Positions 25,562 to 35,452 of a DNA stretch of 64,000 nucleotides are shown here, piece by piece. Under the pieces are notes generated by a model that saw only the letters and a program-made list of their open reading frames with translations, ran no database searches and was not told the DNA's origin. The stretch spans positions 1 through 64,000 of the forward strand of contig NZ_JAGJEH010000015.1 of NCBI RefSeq assembly GCF_018100925.1, given 5' to 3'. Each line of letters begins with the position of its first letter. The stretch's first letter is position 1. The translations under genes and the position numbers were made by a program. The stretch comes from Pseudoalteromonas luteoviolacea (GTDB lineage: Bacteria > Pseudomonadota > Gammaproteobacteria > Enterobacterales > Alteromonadaceae).

Positions 25562-28500
25562 ATGGAAAATTCAGCGATTAAAACTTTGTTGGCCGAGTTG
25601 GATGGCCAAGGGATTTTTTTATATGTACAAGATGGGCGTTTAAAGCTCAGAAGCCGGCATAATGACATTCCGGCACAAAAGTTAGCGCTGATAAAGGAGC
25701 ACAAGCAAGCACTTATTACTTATATGCAACGGCATCACCAAAAGCTAGGCAAACTATCCCGATCTCAACAAAGGATTTGGTTTATCGAGCAATATGAAGC
25801 ACATTTATGTGCCTACAATATGGCTGGGCTCTTGCGGTTATCAAAAGCCTACGGTGCAGAGCAGATTGAACAGGCTATAAATGCGGTATTGCAGCGCCAT
25901 GATGTACTGCGAAGCCAATTTAAACAGCAAGGCGATGAGGTTGTACAGCTGGTTAACCCGGAAGCCAAGCTGATACTTCAGCAACAGGGTGCACCTGAGG
26001 CAGACGACTTTGCGTCAGCGTCATCCTTGATACAAGATGAGCTTTCATATCAATTTGACTTGGAACATGATTTGCTGGTTCGGGCACGCTTACTGGTGGA
26101 TCAAGGGCAGGGCCACTGGCTATATGTGTGTATGCATCACATTGTTGCAGATGGTTGGTCTATTCGTCTCTTTACCCAATCTCTCGTTGACGAATTGGCG
26201 GGCTTGGCAAGCGAGCCCATGACATTGCAGTATTTGGATTTTGTTCACTGGGAAAACAAGTATCAGCAAAGTGATGAGTACCAGCAACAGCTCAATTATT
26301 GGCAGCAAAAACTGACTGGCCTTGAAGTATTCGAATTACCGACCAGTCAGCCCAGAAGGGTCCACAAAGAGTATCTCGGTGCACATGCTGAGGCGCTGAT
26401 ACCACAACCAAAAGCTGCGCGCTTTAGTGCGCTATGCAAGCAATTGGGCGTGACGCAATTTGCGGGTTTTTTGGGAATATTTTACGTACTGCTACACCGC
26501 TATGGACAAGCAAAGGACATCACCCTTGGAGTCCCTGTTTTGAACCGTACCCAGCCTGAGTTTGAGGGTGTGGTAGGATGCTTCATCAATACGTTACCAT
26601 TGCGTTTAACCCTGACAGAGCATTTATCTTTGCAACAAGTTTTAACCGCGACCCACGAATTAGTCAAAGAGGGATTGCGGTATCAAAGTGTTGCCGTTGA
26701 AGAGATCATCGACGCGTTAGATATCACCAAATCAACGGCACATTCGGCATTGTTTCAAATTCTCTTTAACTACAATGGTATTACTGGTCAAACCGTTGGT
26801 AACGACGCCGTAAGCAGCGAACTGTTTGCACTTGATAATCACACCGCAAAGTTTGATCTCACTTTAAATTTGAATGACTGTGCAGAAGGTGTACAGCTTA
26901 GTTTTGATTATGCCAAACACTTATTTGATCCGCGTTTTATTGAACAGTTGAGGGAAGACTATCTTGCACTAGTCGATGCTGCATATGACTCCTCACTGCA
27001 AGTGAGCAGTCAAGCTATTCTGCACTCCGCAGCAAGTTTAGCTTTGGCGCCAAGCGCCGATGGTGAAGAGCAAAGCTTAGGCACAGTATTAGACGCACTT
27101 TATCAAAATGCACAGGAATACAGTGAACACATTGCATTGATCCAGCCTAGTCTAGCATTTGAACATCAGCCTATTTCGATGACATATGCCGCATTGATCT
27201 CGCAGTTAGAATACGTCGCAGCGAGGTTACATGGATTAAATCAGCAAACTTCTACCCCAATCACCTTGTTGGTAAACAGGAGTATTCAAAGTTTTGTTTG
27301 GATGTTAGGTGCGATGCGTGCAAGGGTTGCCTACTTGCCCATTGATGATGCGACTCCTGCTGCGCGGGTTGCGGAGATCATGGCTCAAGCGGACAGTCAG
27401 TTGTTATTGTGTGCCAGTGAGCACTTGCCAGATATGCAAGTTCTTAAAAATAAGGGGATAGATGTTTTAGATCCGATTGCCCTGCATAAATTGAGTACCA
27501 CTCAGGGCCTACCAGCTATGCCGTTAAGTTCGGATCTAGCTTATGTGATGTTTACCTCAGGCAGCACAGGTAACCCTAAGGGGGTGGTGATTTCGCATCA
27601 TGCACTGATTAACTATGTCTCAGGCGTATCTGAACGTATTCATTTCGATCAGAGCACCTGTTCGGCAGTTGTGACTGGGCTTGCGACGGACTTAGGCCTG
27701 ACAGGCGTCTTCCCCGTTTTATCTGGTGCGGGCTGTGTGGTGCTGTGTGATAGCGTTGAGCCCGAGCTGCTGGTACAAACTTGTGTCGCACATGACGTGA
27801 ATTTGGTTAAATTAACCCCCTCTTTGGCTAATGCACTGCTTCCTTGGTTGCAGGCTTCAAAACCTGCAATATCTCAGTGGGTGTTAGGCGGGGAGTCACT
27901 CACTGAGGCATTGACACAACAGCTACAATCTCTGAATAAAGAGGCGAAGATTTTCAATCATTATGGGCCGACGGAAGCTTGTATTGGTGTTTGTACCTAT
28001 GAGGTATTAGAACACAGTGAAGCACTATGTATCCCGATTGGTAGGCCATTTAAACATGTACAGTTTGCTGTTTTGGATCCACAGCAGCAGCCAGTGCCGC
28101 AAGGCGTGCCCGGCGAGTTGTACATTGCTGGGGATAGTCTTGCAAATGAGTACATCAATGATCCACAAGAAACCGCTAAGGCATTCGTGTCTTTACCCTG
28201 TGATGCGGAGCATCAGAGACGTTATTATCGGACTGGCGACTGCGTTAAGCTCAACTTTGACGGCCAGCTTGAGTTTATTGGGCGGTTCGACAAGCAGCCT
28301 AAAATAAATGGCTTTAGGGTAGATATTGCTGAGATTGAAAGCAAGTTGCAGTCTCTGGATGATGTGCATTTGGCTGCCATAATTTACCGTGAAGTAGCCC
28401 AACAAAATACCTTAGTAGGATATTTTGTAGCGAATGCTTCGGATACAGATTTGGCTCAGTGCGAGCAGCGAATTCGTCAGCAGCTCAAGGCATGCTTACC

Positions 28501-31500
28501 GGGGTATATGATCCCTGCGTATTTAATTCGCCAAGCCACTTTACCAAAACTTAGCAGTGGCAAAATAGACCGTAAACAACTTCAACACCGACAGCTCGTG
28601 GTGGCTGCTCCGACGCGTCAGCCAGAGAGCGCGTTACACCATAAGCTAATCAGTATTTTTGCGTCACTCACTGGATGCACTGGTATTGGTATCGACCATA
28701 GCTTTTTTGCAATTGGCGGCCATTCACTGCTTGCTATGCGCTTACTCAATGAGATCAAAGCGCAGTGTGCTGTGTCGCTCAGTTTGAAGCAGGTTTTTGC
28801 TAATCCAAGTGTGGCTGAGTTAGCCATGTGTGTTGAAGCTCAAGAATCTTCAATTGATACCACACCACTACATCACGTAGCTAACCAAGCTCAATCCCCG
28901 CTTTCTTTTGCACAGCAGCGGATTTGGTTTATTGACCGAATGCAAGGTCACAGCCAGCAATATAATCTGCAAGGCGCTTATAAAATTTCGGGTGAATTAG
29001 ACCACCAGCGCCTTGAGCGTGCATTTAGGTCAGTAATAAAAGCCCATGCGATGTTACGTTTTACGTTTCATCAGGATGAACGGGGAACTGCCTATCAAAA
29101 AGACAATATAGCGCGCGAATTCTCACTACAATATCGGGACATGTCGACTTCTGTGGCAGAACAACAACAAGCGAATATCGACCAATTTATTCGAGCAGAT
29201 GCGCAGCAAAGTTTTGAGTTAGATAGTGATTTAATGCTTCGAGCTGCGTTGCTGCGATTAAATAGTAATGAGCATGTGTTGCTGATCACCATGCATCACA
29301 TCGTCTCCGACGGATGGTCAATAGCGGTACTGGCAGAGGCGCTGAGTCAAGCATATCAAACCGGGGCTGGGCAAAATGAACGGCTGCCTGAATACAGCTA
29401 TATTGACTATATTGATTGGCAGCAGCGGTTATCTCAAACTGAGCTATGGCAACAAAGTTTAAACTACTGGCGCGGTGAACTAAAAGAGCTGCCTCAATTA
29501 CATTCACTGCCAACCGATAGAGCTAGACAAAACCAGGTGATTCAAGGGGGCGAGCTCGCTTGCTTTGAGATACCACGGCAAATGCGAGAGGAGGTACGCT
29601 CATTTTGTCAGCAAACCGACAGCACATTGTTTCAGGTACTCAAAACGGCGTTTAGCCTGTGGATGAGCAGAGCACAACAGCAGCGGGATATTATTTTAGC
29701 AACTCCAGTATCAGGGAGAGAATTAAAAGCTTTTGAGCCACTGTTAGGTAACTTTATCAATACTCTGGTATTGAGGGATAAATTCACGCCAGAGACGCAA
29801 TTTGACGCAGCATTGGCGGCGAGTAAAGAGCAGTTTTTAGAAGCGCAAGCGCACCAAATGGTGCCCTTTGATGTATTGGTTGAGACGTTAGATGTGCCTC
29901 GAAGTCTTTCGATCCATCCACTGGCTCAAGTCGTTTTTCGAGTCAACAACGAAGTGAATGAAGCTTTGCAACTGCAAGGGCTAGACGTCCAATTGCTGCC
30001 ACAAGGTCCACGCAGCGCCAAACTAGATTTGGAAGTGAGTATTATAGATGGGCAGCAACAATGCAGTATTGAGTGGCTTTATGACACTGCGCTGTGGGAT
30101 AGCGCCAGTATTGAAGCTTTTCACCAGCAATATCTTTGCGTATTACGCCAATGTATTGAGCAGCCAAGTATTGCATTGTCGCAATTAGCATTATGGCATG
30201 ATGATGCGCAACAAAAGTTTATTCGCGCGACCGCGCCTATCGAACTGGTAGACCCAACGGTTTCTTCGTGGGCAGCTCAGTTTTCCAACATAGCAGCTCA
30301 ACAGCCAAATAAAACAGCTATAAGTTTTGCGGAGCAAAACTGGAGTTACGCCAAAGTTGAGCAAATAGCGAATCAGTTGGCGCACTGTCTATTGGAGATG
30401 GCGTTTGAGCCACAAACTCGTATTGCATTAGCGCTACCAGCTGGGCCTTTGGTGCCCATCGCCATGTTAGGGGTGCTTAAAGCCAATCATATTTATGTGC
30501 CATTGCATCATGAAACACCCCCCCAAACCTTGCAGCATATTTTTTCAGATGCTGATGTGATGTTGACTTTAGCACTAAGCGAGGATGCAGAAAGGCTCAT
30601 TGAAGCAGGTAGTGACTTTTTATTGCTGGACGATGCACTAGAGCAAGAGTCATTGCTCTCAGCCTATCCAAGTAGCGCACCAAACCAAGCTGATTTGCCT
30701 CCGTGTGCAGAACCAATTGCGGCGCAATGTTGTTACATCATCTATACCTCAGGATCGACAGGGCAACCTAAAGGCGTGCCTATTAGTCATGGCAATCTGC
30801 ATGGCTACCTACACCATGCCATAAGTAACTACGCAATAATGGCGCCGCTTACATGTGTTATGAGCACACCAATGGCTTTTGACGCAACGGTCACAGCCAT
30901 CGTGCCAACGCTTATCAGCGGGGGCGAATTAAGTATTTTGTCGCAAGGAGCAACATTAATCACGGCGCTAATAGACAAGCTGTGGTCACCTAGGGCCACC
31001 TTATTTAAGTTAACCCCCGCTCATTTACGTGCTGTATTAACACTGACGAGTGAGGCGGCAATTTGTGAAACGGCCCATCGATTAATAGTGGGTGGCGAGG
31101 CGCTGAGCTCGGACGTGGTAGTTAAGCTGAAAGGGAAGCTGCCTAACATTCATATTGTGAATGAGTATGGACCGACAGAAACTACCGTGGGAGTGAGTGT
31201 GTTTGAGATCCCGCCAAATATGCCTGCTGAAGTATTGTCTGAAGCCCCTGATGTGCCAATAGGTTTACCAATTGATGGCGTGACTATGCTGGTGGTTGAT
31301 GAGTTTGATCAACCTGTTGCGCGCAATATGCCAGGAGAATTGTTGATCGCCGGCAATATGGTGAGCACAGGCTATTTAAATCAGCCAGAATTAACAGCAA
31401 GCAAGTTTTCTAGGCGCGGTATTTTAGGGGCCCATTCTCAGCCCGTATACCGCTCTGGAGATCGAGTGAAATGGCAATTAGATGAATGTGGGGAGCCAGC

Positions 31501-34500
31501 TTATCTGCGCTACCTTGGGCGCGCTGATGAACAAATTAAATTGCGAGGGTACCGCATCGACTTAGACGCTATTGCGGATATTATTTTGGATGTAGAGGGG
31601 GTAGCCGATTGTGTGCTGACAGTAGATGACACTACGCAAACGTTAGTGGCACATATTATGTGGCAACAGGCGCCAAGTATGTCTGAGCGACAATTGCGAC
31701 ATCAGCTTTCGGAGCACCTCCCTGCGTATATGTTACCCGCTGTATTTCATGTAGTTACCGTGATGCCATTAACGCGAAATGGCAAAGTGGATAAAGCGGC
31801 ATTAATGGCTGCACTTGAATCTGAGTTGCAACAAAAAAAGAACGTTGATACGGCATCAAGTAGACAGCATGTACAGTTAACGGCGTTACAGCAAACGCTA
31901 TTTACGCTCTATCAGCAAATTTTACCAGCGACCCAAATAGGGATAGAAGATAGCTTTTTTGAACTTGGCGGCCACTCGTTATTGGCCATCAAATTAATAA
32001 GCCAAATTCGACAACAAATGCAGCTGGATATTACCTTACCTCAATTATTTAAAACCCCGAGCATAGCAGCACTTGCAGAGGCATTACCGAAATTTGAAAG
32101 GCTCACAGTGGACGATGACATACCTGTTGTTTCACGCTCAATAACACTGCCTTTGTCTTTTTCTCAGCAGCGATTGTGGCTGATCGATCAATTACAAAAT
32201 GGCAGTACGCAATATCAGATGCCCGCCAGTTTTACTTTTTCAGGGGATTTAAACCTAGCGGCGTTTGGCACAGCTCTGAAGCGCGTAATTCAGCGCCATG
32301 AAGTGCTAAGGACTATTGTATTGCCCGGCGCCAGTGGAGAGTCACCAGAGCAGCTAGTTAGAGAGCATGTAGAAGTACCGTTGGTCGTTGAAGATATCTC
32401 AGCACTAACCCCTTCAGAGCAGCAACTGCGAGAAGCTCAGATCAAAGCGACATTATGCCAAAAGCCCTTTGATTTAAGCCAGGACGTTATGATTCGTGTG
32501 GTTGTGGTGAAACGGGCTCAAAGGGAATATTGGGTGCACTTTAATATGCATCATATTGCCAGTGATGGTTGGTCTATGGCGATATTAGTGAATGAGATTA
32601 TCGCATTTTATCGTCACCACAGTGGTGAAAATAAGTTTGAATTGCCGCACAAACTGACCCAGCCACTGGCTGTGCAATATGCCGATTTTGCTCACTGGCA
32701 AAGAGGGTTTTACACACCACAAAAACAGCAAAAAGCAATCAATTACTGGCAATCTCAATTGACAGATAGCCCGACCTTGCATCAGTTGCCGTTAGATTTT
32801 GCTCGTCCAAAGGTTCAGCAATTGGCTGGTAAGCGGTTAACGTTGAGACTTGATGCTGCAACAACTCAAGCAATTAAAGCACACTGTCAAAATGAGTCGG
32901 TGACCTTGTTTATGTGGTTACATAGTGTCTTTGCACTCTTGATAATGCGCTACAGCGGCGTAAATGATGTGGCAATTGGCTCGCCTGTGGCTGGCCGCGT
33001 TCAGCGCCAGCTCAATGATTTAATCGGCTTTTTTGTCAACACTGTTGTTATTCGCGCACAGGCAGATCACACGATGACGTTTAATCAATGGCTAGCGCAG
33101 CAAAAAACGGTGATCCTTGATGCCTTCGCTCACCAATCATTGCCTTTTGAACAAGTTGTTGAGGCGCTAAAACCACAGCGCAGTTTAAGCCATCAGCCAC
33201 TGTTTCAGATTTTATTTGCACTGCAAAATAACGATGTTGTGGATGTGGCTCTTCCGGACCTACATATTGAAGAAGAGTGCGATGATACGCCTAATATGAA
33301 GTTTGACTTGGAGGTGAACGCCACGGAGCAAAGCGGAGAGATTGAAATTGAGTGGCGCTACAGTAGCGCGTTATTTACAGCGCATACCATTCAGTCAATG
33401 GCAGAGGCATATACCGTATTGGTGAATGCGGCGCTGTCGAGCTCAGATCAACTTGTCAGTCATTTGGATATTTTAACGGAAGAACAAAAACGTAAGCTGA
33501 CGAAAAAGCCTGAGGCGGCGTGTGGGCATGATGTGCCCGTGTGTGTACATGAGCGCTTTGAAAATGTGGCGTACATGCACAAAGACCGCATTGCAGTAAC
33601 CGACGCACATGGTCAGTCTCTCAACTATGGTGCGCTATGGAAACGAGCTGGATGTTTTGCACATCACCTGCTAGAGAGTGGCATCACGGCGGGCGATAAA
33701 TTAGCTGTTTGTTTACCACCTAATGTGGATATGACATTGACGCTGTTGGCTGTGCTTAGAGCTGGTTGCGCATATGTGCCGGTGGACCCAAAACTCCCCG
33801 CTGCACGGATGCAATATATTATGCAAGACAGTGGAGCGACAGGGCTTATCACCAGTGATTGTTTACTGCGTGAATTGGCCAATTTATCGGACTCTGTTGC
33901 GCAGTCTCCTTTAACTTTGTTCTCAGTGAGTGACAGTGCAAGTTGGCCTGAAACGGTCAGTCAAGAGCGGTTACCTATTCCTCATGTTGATGCATTGGCC
34001 TACGTAATTTATACCTCGGGTACGACAGGGCAGCCTAAAGGTGTGCAGATCAGTCATCAGAACCTACATTACTATTTATCTTTCGCTATTCGTGAGTATA
34101 CCAATGGCGCATTAAATCGCGCTGTCGTCAGTACCCCAGTTGCTTTTGATGCGACTGTGACATCTCTGTGGGGTGGACTGTTAGCTGGGTTAGGGGTCGA
34201 GCTGCTAGAAGACAATGATACTATGCTGGTTGAACTGGCTAAGCGCCTTTTTGATCACGAGTCTTGTCTGTTCAAAGTAACCCCTGCGCATCTTCAAGGT
34301 GCGTTGGAAGTGGCCAACCGGCTGTCTCTTAAGCGCCAATTTAATGCCCAGCACCACGTGATTGTGGGTGGAGAGGTGCTCCCGTGTAGTTTGTTGAGCG
34401 AGCTAGATACTTTTCTGCCAGAGGTGCAATGGGTAAACGAATACGGTCCAACAGAGGCGACCGTTGGCACGAGTATTTATCGATGCAACAGTAAAACTAT

Positions 34501-35452
34501 TGCGCAGTTGAGAGCAGCCTTACTGCATGATGTGCCAATTGGACAAGGCATGCCATACAGTCACTGCGTGATACTTGATGAATTCCATCAGCCAGTGCCC
34601 GTCGGTGTGTTAGGAGAATTATATGTATCAGGGAAAGGGGTGACGACGGGGTATTTGGGTCAGTCACAACTTAATCAAGATAAATTTGTCAACTTAACGC
34701 TCGCGACGTCAAGTCGAGAGGAGCGCTTCTATCGCACAGGAGACAAGGCGAAGTGGCAGTGGGAAGCTGCGTCTCGGAGTTTACAGCTGGTCTTTTGTGA
34801 ACGCGCAGATGAACAAGTAAAGCTGCGCGGTTATCGAATTGAATTGAGCGAGATTGCCCACCACTTAAAACAGCAAACTGGGGTGCGAGAAGCACGGGTA
34901 CTACTTAATGATAAAAGGGATAACTTAGAAGCCTATTTGGTTCTCGAAAACACACCAAATGATATGGCGCAACAACCACAATTAATGGATGAAGTTTGCA
35001 GCATGGCCTATAGCGAAGAGCTCGCTTTACAGTTACCTGCTTATATGTTGCCCCATCGATATATTCAAGTGCCCCATTTACCTTTGACAAGCAACGGCAA
35101 GCTTGATGTTGCGCGGTTGTATGCGTGGGCGCAGCAATGCCGTGAAACGCAAAGCATTATTGCGCCAAGCACTGAGCTGGAAAGTGCATTACATACCATT
35201 TTTGCTCAAGTGTTGGACGTTGAAACATTTGGCATTACCGATAACTTCTTCACCCTTGGCGGTCATTCACTATTGGCCGCACAATGTGTCGGCTTGATGC
35301 AAGAGCAATTGAATATTACTGTGCCGATGCAGGTCTTATTTGAACGCCCAACCATTGCCGCTTTGACCAAGTGGGTTAGGATCCATACTGCTTATGAGCA
35401 AACTCAGCGTACTGATAACGAAAGTGATTCGTCAGAGGAGATGTTCCTGTGA
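25562..35452 (+). CDS. Three-module NRPS: C-A(Asp)-PCP, C-A(Asn)-PCP, C-A(Asn)-PCP
   Basis: A 3296-residue elongating synthetase. It opens with a TubC-type docking domain (1-60), then C 65-490 (His193), A 505-1015, PCP (Ser1055); C 1105-1545 (His1246), A 1560-2075, PCP (Ser2139); C 2185-2630 (His2331), A 2650-3190, PCP (Ser3236). All three C domains have intact HHxxxDG and look like the LCL type; there is no epimerase. Binding-pocket codes read by alignment to GrsA: DLTKVGHIGK (Asp), DATKIGEVGK (Asn) and DATKIGEVGK (Asn). The two Asn modules share a code but differ throughout, so they are not a recent duplication. The acidic C-terminus ends SEEMFL, a match to the TEMDL tail of the previous protein. 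The stop overlaps the next start by four bases. Confidence 0.93.
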   Translation: MENSAIKTLLAELDGQGIFLYVQDGRLKLRSRHNDIPAQKLALIKEHKQALITYMQRHHQKLGKLSRSQQRIWFIEQYEAHLCAYNMAGLLRLSKAYGAEQIEQAINAVLQRHDVLRSQFKQQGDEVVQLVNPEAKLILQQQGAPEADDFASASSLIQDELSYQFDLEHDLLVRARLLVDQGQGHWLYVCMHHIVADGWSIRLFTQSLVDELAGLASEPMTLQYLDFVHWENKYQQSDEYQQQLNYWQQKLTGLEVFELPTSQPRRVHKEYLGAHAEALIPQPKAARFSALCKQLGVTQFAGFLGIFYVLLHRYGQAKDITLGVPVLNRTQPEFEGVVGCFINTLPLRLTLTEHLSLQQVLTATHELVKEGLRYQSVAVEEIIDALDITKSTAHSALFQILFNYNGITGQTVGNDAVSSELFALDNHTAKFDLTLNLNDCAEGVQLSFDYAKHLFDPRFIEQLREDYLALVDAAYDSSLQVSSQAILHSAASLALAPSADGEEQSLGTVLDALYQNAQEYSEHIALIQPSLAFEHQPISMTYAALISQLEYVAARLHGLNQQTSTPITLLVNRSIQSFVWMLGAMRARVAYLPIDDATPAARVAEIMAQADSQLLLCASEHLPDMQVLKNKGIDVLDPIALHKLSTTQGLPAMPLSSDLAYVMFTSGSTGNPKGVVISHHALINYVSGVSERIHFDQSTCSAVVTGLATDLGLTGVFPVLSGAGCVVLCDSVEPELLVQTCVAHDVNLVKLTPSLANALLPWLQASKPAISQWVLGGESLTEALTQQLQSLNKEAKIFNHYGPTEACIGVCTYEVLEHSEALCIPIGRPFKHVQFAVLDPQQQPVPQGVPGELYIAGDSLANEYINDPQETAKAFVSLPCDAEHQRRYYRTGDCVKLNFDGQLEFIGRFDKQPKINGFRVDIAEIESKLQSLDDVHLAAIIYREVAQQNTLVGYFVANASDTDLAQCEQRIRQQLKACLPGYMIPAYLIRQATLPKLSSGKIDRKQLQHRQLVVAAPTRQPESALHHKLISIFASLTGCTGIGIDHSFFAIGGHSLLAMRLLNEIKAQCAVSLSLKQVFANPSVAELAMCVEAQESSIDTTPLHHVANQAQSPLSFAQQRIWFIDRMQGHSQQYNLQGAYKISGELDHQRLERAFRSVIKAHAMLRFTFHQDERGTAYQKDNIAREFSLQYRDMSTSVAEQQQANIDQFIRADAQQSFELDSDLMLRAALLRLNSNEHVLLITMHHIVSDGWSIAVLAEALSQAYQTGAGQNERLPEYSYIDYIDWQQRLSQTELWQQSLNYWRGELKELPQLHSLPTDRARQNQVIQGGELACFEIPRQMREEVRSFCQQTDSTLFQVLKTAFSLWMSRAQQQRDIILATPVSGRELKAFEPLLGNFINTLVLRDKFTPETQFDAALAASKEQFLEAQAHQMVPFDVLVETLDVPRSLSIHPLAQVVFRVNNEVNEALQLQGLDVQLLPQGPRSAKLDLEVSIIDGQQQCSIEWLYDTALWDSASIEAFHQQYLCVLRQCIEQPSIALSQLALWHDDAQQKFIRATAPIELVDPTVSSWAAQFSNIAAQQPNKTAISFAEQNWSYAKVEQIANQLAHCLLEMAFEPQTRIALALPAGPLVPIAMLGVLKANHIYVPLHHETPPQTLQHIFSDADVMLTLALSEDAERLIEAGSDFLLLDDALEQESLLSAYPSSAPNQADLPPCAEPIAAQCCYIIYTSGSTGQPKGVPISHGNLHGYLHHAISNYAIMAPLTCVMSTPMAFDATVTAIVPTLISGGELSILSQGATLITALIDKLWSPRATLFKLTPAHLRAVLTLTSEAAICETAHRLIVGGEALSSDVVVKLKGKLPNIHIVNEYGPTETTVGVSVFEIPPNMPAEVLSEAPDVPIGLPIDGVTMLVVDEFDQPVARNMPGELLIAGNMVSTGYLNQPELTASKFSRRGILGAHSQPVYRSGDRVKWQLDECGEPAYLRYLGRADEQIKLRGYRIDLDAIADIILDVEGVADCVLTVDDTTQTLVAHIMWQQAPSMSERQLRHQLSEHLPAYMLPAVFHVVTVMPLTRNGKVDKAALMAALESELQQKKNVDTASSRQHVQLTALQQTLFTLYQQILPATQIGIEDSFFELGGHSLLAIKLISQIRQQMQLDITLPQLFKTPSIAALAEALPKFERLTVDDDIPVVSRSITLPLSFSQQRLWLIDQLQNGSTQYQMPASFTFSGDLNLAAFGTALKRVIQRHEVLRTIVLPGASGESPEQLVREHVEVPLVVEDISALTPSEQQLREAQIKATLCQKPFDLSQDVMIRVVVVKRAQREYWVHFNMHHIASDGWSMAILVNEIIAFYRHHSGENKFELPHKLTQPLAVQYADFAHWQRGFYTPQKQQKAINYWQSQLTDSPTLHQLPLDFARPKVQQLAGKRLTLRLDAATTQAIKAHCQNESVTLFMWLHSVFALLIMRYSGVNDVAIGSPVAGRVQRQLNDLIGFFVNTVVIRAQADHTMTFNQWLAQQKTVILDAFAHQSLPFEQVVEALKPQRSLSHQPLFQILFALQNNDVVDVALPDLHIEEECDDTPNMKFDLEVNATEQSGEIEIEWRYSSALFTAHTIQSMAEAYTVLVNAALSSSDQLVSHLDILTEEQKRKLTKKPEAACGHDVPVCVHERFENVAYMHKDRIAVTDAHGQSLNYGALWKRAGCFAHHLLESGITAGDKLAVCLPPNVDMTLTLLAVLRAGCAYVPVDPKLPAARMQYIMQDSGATGLITSDCLLRELANLSDSVAQSPLTLFSVSDSASWPETVSQERLPIPHVDALAYVIYTSGTTGQPKGVQISHQNLHYYLSFAIREYTNGALNRAVVSTPVAFDATVTSLWGGLLAGLGVELLEDNDTMLVELAKRLFDHESCLFKVTPAHLQGALEVANRLSLKRQFNAQHHVIVGGEVLPCSLLSELDTFLPEVQWVNEYGPTEATVGTSIYRCNSKTIAQLRAALLHDVPIGQGMPYSHCVILDEFHQPVPVGVLGELYVSGKGVTTGYLGQSQLNQDKFVNLTLATSSREERFYRTGDKAKWQWEAASRSLQLVFCERADEQVKLRGYRIELSEIAHHLKQQTGVREARVLLNDKRDNLEAYLVLENTPNDMAQQPQLMDEVCSMAYSEELALQLPAYMLPHRYIQVPHLPLTSNGKLDVARLYAWAQQCRETQSIIAPSTELESALHTIFAQVLDVETFGITDNFFTLGGHSLLAAQCVGLMQEQLNITVPMQVLFERPTIAALTKWVRIHTAYEQTQRTDNESDSSEEMFL

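Noticed and set aside
30300..35360. Recent duplication of the two Asn modules
   Set aside because: They share a code and architecture, but the sequences differ across their whole length, so no recent copy event is visible.
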